Shown: positions 1 to 5,091, counted from the first letter of the stretch. The stretch is DNA of 7,150 bases from VAXT01 sp964591295 (GCA_964591295.1 CAZQAG010000102.1:1-7150), one strand, 5' to 3'. The notes: generated from the letters alone by a model not told the origin. Numbers and translations are program-made.

Positions 1-734
1 ACCTCGACCGAGCGCTCCTTCGTGTACGTCTCCTCGAGCGGGGAGAGCCGGCGCAGATATGCCATGTGGTACGAGGCCGGAATCGGATCGCGCTCGGGCC
101 CGAGCAGTCGCTCGAACCAGCGGTCTCGGAGCTTTCCGAACGCCTCGGCGCTCTCGTCGCTCGCCACCCGCAGGCGCTCTGCGAGAGCACGGATCGAGAT
201 GCCCTTCTCCTCCTCGTTCCGCGCAACCGGGTCGACGGTTCCCGAGAGCTCGGCAGCAAGCTCGTTCTCGTCGCGCATCAGCTCGCGCCGCCCCTCGTTG
301 AAGCCCGCGGAGGCTTCGCCGTTCAGGTCGCCGAGCTCCTCGCGGTCGCGGTACTCCGTCAGCACGGCGAGCTTGGCCTGCGCGGTCCGGAGTGGAATCT
401 CCTCACCGCGGAACGTGATCCGCTCGGCGAGGATCGCGTTCTCCAGCTGATCCTGCCGCTCGGAGAGCTCCTGGTCGGCGACGCCCGCCTCGCACTCCTT
501 GCGCAACCGGTAGAGACGCTCTCGCTCGTCGCCCTCTGCCTGCTCCTCGGCGGAGCGGAGCCCATCGAGCTGCTCTCGGCTGAAGAGGTCGGCGAAGGCG
601 GCGACGATCGCAGCCCGCTCGGAGACCTCCTTCTCCCCCACGCGCACGGCGCGAACCTCTTCCGCGCGCTCGAAGAGGTAGGTGCGGAGGCGCTCTTCGT
701 ACTCTGCTGGGCTGCGAACTGCTGCGACGGGCAT
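1..734 (-). CDS. Partial CDS (N-terminal 244 aa): charged helical protein, possible M3-type metallopeptidase
   Basis: An open frame runs from ATG at 734-732 without a stop to the left edge, so the C-terminus is outside the window. The protein begins MPVAAVRSPAEYEERL and is rich in Glu, Arg, Leu and Ala, with no signal peptide or membrane segment: a soluble, mostly alpha-helical protein. The pattern of long amphipathic helices, a 'DPVARNEEEKGIS' turn near residue 160 and 'ASYHMAYLRRLSPLEETYTKERSVE' at the visible end (split here: ASYHMAYLRRL, then SPLEETYTKERSVE) reminds me of the N-terminal helical half of M3-like oligopeptidases. The diagnostic HExxH zinc motif would lie beyond the edge and is not seen, so the function is inference. 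The start is supported by TAGATT (746-741) ending 6 nt before the ATG. It lies 47 bp downstream of the response regulator on the same strand. The gene itself is secure; the family assignment is weak. Confidence 0.75.
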   Translation of the reverse strand, partial: MPVAAVRSPAEYEERLRTYLFERAEEVRAVRVGEKEVSERAAIVAAFADLFSREQLDGLRSAEEQAEGDERERLYRLRKECEAGVADQELSERQDQLENAILAERITFRGEEIPLRTAQAKLAVLTEYRDREELGDLNGEASAGFNEGRRELMRDENELAAELSGTVDPVARNEEEKGISIRALAERLRVASDESAEAFGKLRDRWFERLLGPERDPIPASYHMAYLRRLSPLEETYTKERSVE

Positions 735-740
735 CGCGAG

Positions 741-746
741 AATCTA
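741..746 (-). promoter_or_regulatory. Candidate -10 box (TAGATT) for the peptidase-like gene
   Basis: On the minus strand TAGATT is followed by exactly 6 nt (CTCGCG) and then the ATG at 734. The spacing places the transcription start at or next to the start codon, so the mRNA would be leaderless. No Shine-Dalgarno sequence is visible. The same hexamer class and spacing recur at four other starts in the window. Confidence 0.55.
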
Positions 747-753
747 CACGTGC

Positions 754-776
754 GCGCCGGATATTGCGCCGGATAT
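754..776. repeat. Tandem 12-bp direct repeat GCGCCGGATAT(T/C) at the -35 position
   Basis: GCGCCGGATAT occurs at 754-764 and again at 766-776, a period of 12 bp. The pair is centred about 17-25 bp upstream of the candidate -10 box at 746-741, so it covers the -35 region of the peptidase-like gene. Direct repeats spaced about one helical turn apart often bind a transcription factor as a dimer. No protein is known to bind here; this is inference from position. Confidence 0.5.
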
Positions 777-781
777 CGAAC

Positions 782-1162
782 TCAGGGCCGAGCCGGCTCC
801 CGCGCGAGGAGACGTTGCACAGTGCCCGTCAGGTCCTCCAGCTCGAACGGCTTCCGGATGAACGCGTGCACGCCTTCGGGACGCTCCGGGTCGGTCTCTG
901 ACGTGCCGCTGAGCAGACAGACCGCGGCGTCGGGACGCACCGTTCGAATGTACGGGAGCAGCTCGAACCCGTGCTCGTCGCCGACATGGAGGTCGAGTAG
1001 GACGACGTCGATCGGGTCGCTGTCGAGAAGCTCTTTCGCGCGGGTGAGGGTGTCGGCTTCGAGCACTTCATGGTGCTCGAGCTCGAGATTGACGCGACAG
1101 AGCAGGCGGAGTGACGGATCGTCCTCCACGATCAGGACCGTAGCGCCCGCAGTGCCCCCCAT
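782..1162 (-). CDS. Single-domain response regulator (receiver domain only)
   Basis: This 126-residue protein is a CheY-like receiver domain with no output domain. Numbering from the ATG at 1162, the acidic pocket is 'VEDD' (D14, D15), the phospho-acceptor is D57 in 'VVLLDLHVGD', the switch Ser/Thr position is S85 in 'LLSGTS', and the conserved Lys is K104 in 'RKPF'. All key residues are present, so it should be phosphorylatable by a histidine kinase; none is encoded in the window. It probably acts through a protein partner. Starts at ATG 1186 (134 aa) or TTG 1252 (156 aa) are also open. I prefer 1162 because it leaves a normal short N-terminus before the first beta strand, and the only minus-strand TANNNT hexamer in the upstream gap (TAAACT, 1179-1174) lies just before it. 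The next gene starts 47 bp downstream. Confidence 0.88.
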   Translation of the reverse strand: MGGTAGATVLIVEDDPSLRLLCRVNLELEHHEVLEADTLTRAKELLDSDPIDVVLLDLHVGDEHGFELLPYIRTVRPDAAVCLLSGTSETDPERPEGVHAFIRKPFELEDLTGTVQRLLAREPARP

Positions 1163-1173
1163 GAGCGACTCTG

Positions 1174-1179
1174 AGTTTA
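1174..1179 (-). promoter_or_regulatory. Candidate -10 box (TAAACT) for the response regulator
   Basis: TAAACT on the minus strand ends 11 nt before the ATG at 1162, giving a predicted leader of only a few bases. It is the only TANNNT hexamer on the minus strand between 1163 and 1461. The spacing is longer than the 6 nt seen at other genes here, so support is weaker. If it is real, the alternative starts at 1186 and 1252 are excluded because they would be upstream of the transcription start. Confidence 0.35.
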
Positions 1180-1292
1180 CGTCCATGCGCGCATTCGTCT
1201 TCGACCAGTAGACGGGGTTCCCGCACCGGAACTTGCCGTCAGCGGCGGGCAAAAATCGCTCTTTGCGGGGATTTCTTCCTTTCGGGCGTACC

Positions 1293-1307
1293 TCATCCGA
1301 GGGATGA
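1293..1307. promoter_or_regulatory. Operator-like inverted repeat TCATCC-GAG-GGATGA
   Basis: Two perfect 6-bp arms, TCATCC (1293-1298) and GGATGA (1302-1307), flank a 3-bp spacer. The size and short spacer suit a dimeric helix-turn-helix regulator, for example of the NarL/LuxR class. It lies about 115 bp upstream of the candidate -10 box of the response regulator, far for a repressor site, so it may serve an undetected upstream promoter. An RNA hairpin is also possible, but a 3-nt loop makes that less likely. Confidence 0.4.
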
Positions 1308-1339
1308 ATCGTTTCTCGCTTGGAAGTGGTAAAAGCGGC

Positions 1340-1382
1340 CGAGCCATACGACCGGCTCGAGGCACTCCTGAAAGGAAGCCTC
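1340..1382 (-). terminator. Possible weak terminator: two adjacent stems downstream of gltX
   Basis: In the direction of gltX transcription there is a stem with GAGGC/GCCTC arms (1359-1382) that also contains an inner TCCT/AGGA stem. It is followed by CGAGCC/GGCTCG (1340-1359) with an 8-nt loop, and then GCCGCTTTTACC. The two stems share base 1359, so they can form only nearly simultaneously. The T run is just four bases and is offset from the stem, so intrinsic termination is uncertain. Confidence 0.3.
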
Positions 1383-1454
1383 AGAGCAGCCGACCCGACA
1401 CCTCGCTTTCGGCGGCGGGCCTGGCGGGAGTTTCAGCGCGCCCTCGACCCGCTG

Positions 1455-1470
1455 GCGGCTCCTAAGCCGC
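1455..1470 (-). other. Hairpin with the gltX stop codon in its loop
   Basis: On the gltX strand GCGGCT-TAGG-AGCCGC forms a perfect 6-bp stem with a 4-nt loop that contains the TAG stop codon (1464-1462). No T run follows, so it is not a standard intrinsic terminator. It could protect the 3' end or pause polymerase, or be a by-product of Ala-rich GC codons. Confidence 0.35.
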
Positions 1471-2721
1471 TGCCTTCCGCGCGCGCCTGATCCGCTCCAG
1501 CGCGGGCTCGCGACCGAGGAGCTCGATGCTTTCGAAGAGACCGGGTGAGACCTTCGAGCCGGTCACCGCCACCCGGATCGGCTGGAACGCCTCGCGGGGC
1601 TTCAGCTCGAGTTGGTCGGCGACCGCCCGGAGGGCCTGCTCGATCGCCTCGGCCGTGAACGGCTCGGCCGCCTCGACCGCCCGCTCGGCCTCGCTCAGCA
1701 CGTTTCCGTCTAGGAGCGTTGGATCCAGCTCGATGTCGTGGAAGAGGAAGCCGGCGAACTCCGGGTACTCGCCGAGGACGGCGATCTTCTCCTGCACGAG
1801 CGGGACCGACCGGCGCACGATTCCCTCGTCCCAGTCGTACCCCTGCTCGCGCAGATAGGTCACGAGCCGGTCGGCGTACTCGTCGGGCGGGAGCGCGCGG
1901 AGGTACAGGCCGTTCAACCATTCGAGCTTCTTGAAGTCGAAGACCGCGGGGCTCGCCCCTACGCGATCAAGTGTGAACCGCTCGACGAGCTCCTCGCGCG
2001 ACATGACCGTGGTCTTGTCGTCGTAGCTCCAGCCGAGGAGCGCGAGGAAGTTGACGAGCGCCTTGGGGATGTACCCCTGCGCTCGGAACTCCTCTACGGA
2101 GAGGGCGCCGTGCCGCTTGGAGAGCTTCTTGCCGTCGTCTCCATGGATGTTGGCGAGGTGCGCGTAGAGAGGCAGTGGCGCGCCGAGCGCTTCGAGTATC
2201 CGGATCTGCTTGGGCGTGTTCGAGATATGGTCGTCGCCCCGGATGACGTGCGTGATCCCATCCATCCAATCCTCGACCGGTGAGGCGAAGTTGTAGGTCG
2301 GCCTGCCGTCCGCGCGGAGGATGATGAGGTCCTCCACCTTCTCGTTCGGGTACTCGATGCGGCCGCGGATCAGGTCCTCCCAGGCGGTGATGCCCTCGTC
2401 GGACATCCGCATGCGAATTGCGCCCTCGTCCTCGTAGGCCTTGCCTTCGCTCACCAGGCGCTGCGCCTCGATGCGACAGTGCTCCATCCGATCGAGCTGG
2501 AAGGTGACCTCTCCGTCCCAGTCCAAGCCGAGCCAGCGAAGCGACTCCTGGATCTGCTCAGTCGCTTCGGCGACCTCGCGGCCCGTATCGGTGTTCTCGA
2601 TCCGCAGCCGGAACTCGCCGCCCTCGTGCCGGGCATACAGCCAGTTGAAGAGCGCAGTGTGGACGCCCCCGATATGGAGGAAGCCGGTCGGGCTCGGGGC
2701 GAAGCGAACGACGACGCTCAT
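1462..2721 (-). CDS. gltX: Glutamyl-tRNA synthetase, short form lacking the zinc-binding insertion
   Basis: A class I aminoacyl-tRNA synthetase of 419 aa that attaches glutamate to tRNA in the cytoplasm. It starts with 'RFAPSPTGFLHIGG' (HIGH motif 16-19), has 'YNFASPVEDW' (143-152), 'THVIRGDDHISNTP' (157-170) and the KMSKS loop as KLSKR (199-203). The C-terminal anticodon-binding helices end with 'IRVAVTGSKVSPG' and 'LGREPALERI'. E. coli GluRS has 471 aa. Most of the difference is between 'EGKAY' (92-96) and 'AIRMRM' (101-106), where only four residues replace about 40, including the Cys/His zinc ligands known from E. coli. 'LRIENTD' (39-45) replaces the usual LRIEDTD. Everything else is intact, so I judge it functional. 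Because glutaminyl-tRNA is made by transamidation in many bacteria, it may also charge tRNA-Gln; the sequence does not decide this. The ATG start is supported by TAGCAT ending 6 nt upstream. Confidence 0.97.
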   Translation of the reverse strand: MSVVVRFAPSPTGFLHIGGVHTALFNWLYARHEGGEFRLRIENTDTGREVAEATEQIQESLRWLGLDWDGEVTFQLDRMEHCRIEAQRLVSEGKAYEDEGAIRMRMSDEGITAWEDLIRGRIEYPNEKVEDLIILRADGRPTYNFASPVEDWMDGITHVIRGDDHISNTPKQIRILEALGAPLPLYAHLANIHGDDGKKLSKRHGALSVEEFRAQGYIPKALVNFLALLGWSYDDKTTVMSREELVERFTLDRVGASPAVFDFKKLEWLNGLYLRALPPDEYADRLVTYLREQGYDWDEGIVRRSVPLVQEKIAVLGEYPEFAGFLFHDIELDPTLLDGNVLSEAERAVEAAEPFTAEAIEQALRAVADQLELKPREAFQPIRVAVTGSKVSPGLFESIELLGREPALERIRRARKAAA

Positions 2722-2727
2722 CGGCCC

Positions 2728-2733
2728 ATGCTA
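2728..2733 (-). promoter_or_regulatory. Candidate -10 box (TAGCAT) for gltX
   Basis: TAGCAT on the minus strand is followed by GGGCCG and then the gltX ATG, a spacing of exactly 6 nt that predicts a leaderless transcript. No good TTGACA-like -35 lies 16-19 bp upstream; a TTGACT at 2790-2785 is too far away to pair with it. An ATG at 2730-2728 inside the hexamer is out of frame and meets a stop after two codons. Confidence 0.55.
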
Positions 2734-2815
2734 CTTCGCGCTCCGTCCGATTCGCTCGCTAGCCTGGAGTTGTGTTGCCAGATAAGTCAACCCGACTGCG
2801 CCGCAGCCTGAGCTA

Positions 2816-2835
2816 CGCGGTTCCGCGGAACCGCG
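2816..2835. promoter_or_regulatory. Perfect 20-bp palindrome CGCGGTTCCGCGGAACCGCG in divergent gltX/nfo region
   Basis: Every base of the 20-bp element pairs with its mirror position around 2825/2826. It lies 35 bp upstream of the nfo -10 box and about 80 bp upstream of the gltX -10 box, between two divergent genes. A site for a dimeric DNA-binding protein is the simplest reading. A perfectly self-complementary sequence with no loop is a poor RNA hairpin, though a GCGG loop form could occur. The cognate regulator is unknown. Confidence 0.5.
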
Positions 2836-2870
2836 CCAGCCATGTCCCCGCTGGGCGGTCGCCACCGGAG

Positions 2871-2876
2871 TAACCT
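2871..2876 (+). promoter_or_regulatory. Candidate -10 box (TAACCT) for nfo
   Basis: TAACCT is followed by CGCGAC and then the GTG start of nfo at 2883, a 6-nt spacing that predicts a leaderless mRNA. A GGAG at 2867-2870 lies 12 nt before the GTG, too far for a good ribosome binding site. No clear -35 is present. Confidence 0.5.
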
Positions 2877-2882
2877 CGCGAC

Positions 2883-3746
2883 GTGCTGATCGGAGCCCAC
2901 GTCTCCTCGTCCGGAGGCATCCACACGGCGATCGACCGGGCCGAGTCGATGGGGGCTAAGTCGGTGCAGGTCTTCACGCAGAGTCCGCGCGCCTGGCGTC
3001 CGACGAACCACCCGCCCGAGAACTTCGAGCGCTTCAAGGAGCGGCGCACCGAGGCCGGCATCGGAGGCGTGATCTGCCACGCGCTGTATCTCGTCAACCT
3101 CGCGAGCCCGAAGGACGACCTCTACGAGAAGTCGGTGGCCGCGATGTGCAACACCGTCGACATCGGTTGCGCGATCGAAGCTGACGGCGTCGTCTTCCAC
3201 ATCGGGTCGCACCTCGGCGCGGGGATGGAGCTCGGGCTCGAGCGCGTGGTCGAGGCAATGAAGAAGGTGCTCGACCGCTGCTCGGACACGACCTGGCTGC
3301 TGATGGAGAACACCGCCGGCGCGGGTGGCACGATCGGCCGCTCGGTCGAGGAGCTTGCTCTGGTCTACGAACGGCTCGACGGGCATCCCCGGCTTGGCGT
3401 CTGCCTCGACTCCTGCCATCTGTACGCGTCCGGGTGCGACGTCACGGACGAGACGGTGCTGGACGCCGTGCTCGACGAGCTCGACCGGGAGATCGGGCTC
3501 GACCGGCTGCGCGCGCTGCACGTGAACGACTCGAAGGCGCCGCTCGGCTCGAACCTCGACCGGCACGAGAACATCGGTGAGGGGCTGATGGGCGAGCGCC
3601 TCGGCGTCTTCCTCGGGCATCCGCGCTTCCAGGGGCTGCCGGCCGTGCTTGAGGTGGCGGGACCCGACGGACACGGTCCGGACGCAAAAGAAGTGCAGAA
3701 GACGAAGGAGCTACATGCCCGCTGGTCCGCAAAGGTCAAGTCCTGA
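2883..3746 (+). CDS. nfo: Endonuclease IV (AP endonuclease)
   Basis: A 287-aa protein, close to the 285 aa of E. coli Nfo. The family cleaves DNA 5' of abasic sites in base-excision repair and removes blocked 3' ends, using three zinc ions in a TIM barrel. All nine expected metal ligands can be placed: H66 ('ICHALYLVNLASP'), H106 ('VVFHIGSH'), E142 ('MENTAGAG'), D176 and H179 ('CLDSCHLYASG'), H213 ('LHVNDSK'), D226 and H228 ('DRHENIGEG') and E257 ('VLEV'). The last motif is usually LETP; here it is LEVA, with the Glu kept. The N-terminus 'MLIGAHVSSSGGI' is standard for the family, which fixes the GTG start. It is divergent from gltX and convergent with the cysteine-rich gene, so it is probably monocistronic. 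Cytoplasmic; no unusual insertion or truncation. Confidence 0.97.
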   Translation: MLIGAHVSSSGGIHTAIDRAESMGAKSVQVFTQSPRAWRPTNHPPENFERFKERRTEAGIGGVICHALYLVNLASPKDDLYEKSVAAMCNTVDIGCAIEADGVVFHIGSHLGAGMELGLERVVEAMKKVLDRCSDTTWLLMENTAGAGGTIGRSVEELALVYERLDGHPRLGVCLDSCHLYASGCDVTDETVLDAVLDELDREIGLDRLRALHVNDSKAPLGSNLDRHENIGEGLMGERLGVFLGHPRFQGLPAVLEVAGPDGHGPDAKEVQKTKELHARWSAKVKS

Positions 3747-3807
3747 CCCGACAGGCCAGCGGGGTCCGGCCGCGGGCCTCCCTCCGGTTTCAGCCTATTG
3801 AGGAAAT

Positions 3808-3845
3808 GCGCACACGTGTGTGACGCGATTGCGCCGAGTGTGCGC
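3808..3845. terminator. Inverted repeat between convergent nfo and Cys-rich gene
   Basis: GCGCACAC (3808-3815) and GTGTGCGC (3838-3845) form a perfect 8-bp stem with a 22-nt loop. A nested alternative is the perfect 10-bp palindrome CACACGTGTG at 3811-3820. The position between two convergent genes suits a shared terminator, but neither strand has a clear T run after the stem (the minus strand has only GCGCATTTCC). The function is inferred from position alone. Confidence 0.3.
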
Positions 3846-3850
3846 CAACG

Positions 3851-3869
3851 AAAAGAGCGCCGTCAGGCG
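3851..3869 (-). terminator. Possible weak terminator overlapping the stop of the Cys-rich gene
   Basis: On the minus strand CGCC-TGAC-GGCG (3869-3858) is followed by CTCTTTT (3857-3851). The loop includes the TGA stop codon (3865-3863). The stem is only 4 bp, so this is at best a weak intrinsic terminator. Confidence 0.25.
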
Positions 3870-4273
3870 GTCGGACGGACCTGCGCGAAGATCCGGAAGC
3901 TCGGCTCCCCCAGCGGGAGCTCGTTGAACTCCGGGTTGACGCATCCGAGCTCGTCCTCTCGCCCCTCGTAACAGCTCTCGACCTCGACGCGGCACATCGG
4001 CAGCGGCTGCCTGTTCGCCCGCACCGCACCGAACTCCCCGCGCTCCTCCGCCTCGAGCATCAGGGCGAGGTCGATCTCGACGTCGAAGACCTTCTGCATG
4101 CACCCGACGTACGTGTGGCCGAGCTCGACGAACGAGTAGAGGAACGGGCAAGCGCGCTCGACACAGGCCGACGGGTGGACGACCTTGTCGCAGTGAACCT
4201 CGCAGCGGCGGCACTCGACCTCGTCCTGAGGATGGAGAGGGAGCTCCTGCGGAACAACCTGAAGGCGCCGCAT
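3863..4273 (-). CDS. Small nine-cysteine protein of unknown function
   Basis: A 136-aa soluble protein with nine Cys (21, 24, 28, 37, 42, 58, 94, 101, 111) and His at 27, 33 and 53. The first cluster reads C-x2-C-x3-C-x8-C-x4-C-x15-C, in 'CRRCEVHCDKVVHPSAC', 'ERACPFLYS' and 'GHTYVGCMQK'; the second is 'PMCRVEVESCYEG' and 'LGCVNPEF'. Such spacing suggests bound metal (zinc or an iron-sulfur cluster), but I do not recognise a named family. No signal peptide or membrane helix is present, so disulfides for export are unlikely. I chose ATG 4273 ('MRRLQVVPQ'); a TTG at 4321 would add 16 residues that look non-conserved and lacks a ribosome site. The gene starts 80 nt after the HAD stop on the same strand and has no TANNNT box of its own, so an operon with the HAD gene is likely. 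The reading is supported by the non-random Cys/aromatic pattern; other frames are Arg/Ser-rich shadows. Confidence 0.82.
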   Translation of the reverse strand: MRRLQVVPQELPLHPQDEVECRRCEVHCDKVVHPSACVERACPFLYSFVELGHTYVGCMQKVFDVEIDLALMLEAEERGEFGAVRANRQPLPMCRVEVESCYEGREDELGCVNPEFNELPLGEPSFRIFAQVRPTA

Positions 4274-4294
4274 CGTGCTGACATTGTCGGCACG
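4274..4294. promoter_or_regulatory. 21-bp inverted repeat abutting the Cys-rich gene start
   Basis: Plus-strand arms CGTGCTGAC (4274-4282) and GTCGGCACG (4286-4294) match at 8 of 9 positions (mismatch 4279/4289) around an ATT spacer. The element ends exactly at the base before the ATG at 4273. On the minus strand its centre contains GACAAT, with TTGCGG 17 bp upstream, a marginal promoter. It could be an operator for a redox- or metal-responsive regulator, or a 5' hairpin controlling translation within the HAD operon. Confidence 0.45.
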
Positions 4295-4353
4295 GCAGGC
4301 CTCCTCCGCAAGTCTTGACAAGGCCGGAAGAAAATGCTTGGGCCGACACGAGC

Positions 4354-5079
4354 TCAGGCTGCCGCGAGTAAGCGATTCGCGACGTTGAGCACGTCCATCT
4401 GCGTGAACGCCTGGTAGTCCGGCTCGCCCCCCTCGGGGTTCTCGTCGGCGCGGAACCAGACCGCCTGGACGGTCGTCATGCCGAGCTCAGCCGCCCCGCG
4501 GACGTCCTCGTAGAGCCGGTCGCCGACGAACAGGGCTTCTTCGGGCGCTACCCCGAGCGCTTCGAGGGCGCGCTCGAAGATCGCCGGGTGCGGCTTCCGC
4601 TTGCCGACCTCCGACGAGAAAACCGCGAAGTCGAGCCGCTCGGCGAGCCCCATCTGCTCGAGGTCTCGATGCAGGAGCCAGGCTGGATCGAACGCGTTCG
4701 AGACGAGCCCCAGCCGCAGCCCCCGGGATCGCAAGGACTCGAGCAACGCGTGGGTCGTCGCGCCGAGCACCCGCGCCGGTTCCCAGGCTGCATGCTCCGC
4801 CTCGAGGAAGCGATCGAGCGCGGCCTCCGACACCTCGATCCCGAACTGGCCCAGCGTCTGTCGGATCAGCCCCGGGTACTCGAGCTCCTCGAGCGTCCCG
4901 GGAAGCCAGAAGAGTGGCTCGAAATGCTCGCGGAAATGCTGCCTGATCTCGTCGGCCGGGGCCAGATCGTCCCGCCCGAGGGCATCCAGGCCGGCCCGGA
5001 AGGCGACATCCATCAACTCCTCGTCGTAGCGGAAGTCCATCAGGGTGTCGCCCCAGTCGAAGAGGACTGCCCGCAACAT
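4354..5079 (-). CDS. HAD-superfamily hydrolase (subfamily IA phosphatase type)
   Basis: A 241-aa cytoplasmic protein with all four HAD motifs. Motif I is 'FDWGDTL' (nucleophile D8, acid/base D11), motif II 'LVSNAF' (S127), motif III 'GKRKPHP' (K162) and motif IV 'FVGDRLYEDVRGA' (D187, D192). Residues about 15-110 form the helical C1 cap that selects the substrate. The family hydrolyses small phosphomonoesters such as phosphoglycolate or nucleotides through an aspartyl-phosphate; the substrate here cannot be told from sequence. The ATG start is supported by TAGCCT ending 6 nt upstream. It is divergent from the antiporter gene with 17 bp between start codons, and the cysteine-rich gene follows 80 nt downstream on the same strand. 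Full length, no missing catalytic residue. Confidence 0.93.
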   Translation of the reverse strand: MLRAVLFDWGDTLMDFRYDEELMDVAFRAGLDALGRDDLAPADEIRQHFREHFEPLFWLPGTLEELEYPGLIRQTLGQFGIEVSEAALDRFLEAEHAAWEPARVLGATTHALLESLRSRGLRLGLVSNAFDPAWLLHRDLEQMGLAERLDFAVFSSEVGKRKPHPAIFERALEALGVAPEEALFVGDRLYEDVRGAAELGMTTVQAVWFRADENPEGGEPDYQAFTQMDVLNVANRLLAAA

Positions 5080-5084
5080 CTCGG

Positions 5085-5091
5085 TAGGCTA
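5085..5091. promoter_or_regulatory. Overlapping divergent -10 boxes (TAGGCTA) for HAD gene and antiporter
   Basis: On the plus strand TAGGCT (5085-5090) is followed by AGCCGC and the antiporter GTG at 5097. On the minus strand TAGCCT (5091-5086) is followed by ACCGAG and the HAD ATG at 5079. Both spacings are exactly 6 nt, and the two hexamers share five of their six bases. Each promoter's -35 region would fall inside the coding sequence of the other gene; neither has a recognisable TTGACA. Two polymerases could not bind at once, so expression should be mutually exclusive at any moment. Confidence 0.55.

Larger units (their letters stand above)
1163..1461. other. Intergenic region gltX / response regulator with several inverted repeats
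   Basis: About 300 bp with no convincing coding sequence. I looked for tRNA (no GGTTCGAATCC-type T arm on either strand) and for c-di-GMP or other riboswitch cores, and found none I can support. It holds a hairpin at the gltX stop (1455-1470), a stem with loop at 1359-1382, a second stem at 1340-1359, a 15-bp operator-like inverted repeat at 1293-1307 and a small inverted repeat GTTCC-N6-GGAAC at 1217-1232. It is unusually long for this window, where most gaps are 17-160 bp. Confidence 0.6.

Noticed and set aside
66..1211. Long plus-strand open frame (381 codons) opposite the peptidase-like and response-regulator genes
   Set aside because: It runs antisense across two genes and their intergenic gap. 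Its protein has no recognisable motif, while the minus strand encodes a clear receiver domain.
1200..1290. Possible c-di-GMP riboswitch because of CGAAAG and CCGCAAAG on the minus strand
   Set aside because: The required GGCAAACC-type strand and the pairing between the two main helices are missing; short matches alone are not enough.
1177..1365. 62-codon minus-strand frame in the gltX/response-regulator gap
   Set aside because: No motif, biased Arg/Pro composition, no start signal, and it overlaps the start of the response regulator in another frame.
1163..1461. Possible tRNA gene near gltX
   Set aside because: No T-arm consensus, anticodon stem or CCA end could be placed on either strand.
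2785..2790. TTGACT on the minus strand as a -35 box for gltX
   Set aside because: It is about 51 bp upstream of the predicted -10 box at 2733-2728, and no TANNNT lies at the right distance from it.
2787..3674. Minus-strand open frame of 295 codons opposite nfo
   Set aside because: Endonuclease IV on the plus strand has all nine metal ligands; the antisense frame is a GC-rich shadow.
4291..4307. GGAGGAGG followed 6 nt later by GTG on the minus strand, looking like a strong ribosome site
   Set aside because: The GTG opens a frame different from the Cys-rich gene. It continues as an Arg/Ser-rich shadow ending near 4060, not as a short leader peptide or a plausible protein.
4315..4320. Consensus TTGACA on the plus strand
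   Set aside because: No -10 hexamer lies 16-19 bp downstream and no plus-strand gene follows. On the minus strand the same bases are just TGTCAA.
3795..4349. Alternative minus-strand frame of 184 codons over the Cys-rich gene
   Set aside because: Its composition is Gly/Arg/Ser-rich and repetitive, typical of an off-frame reading. The chosen frame has ordered Cys clusters.
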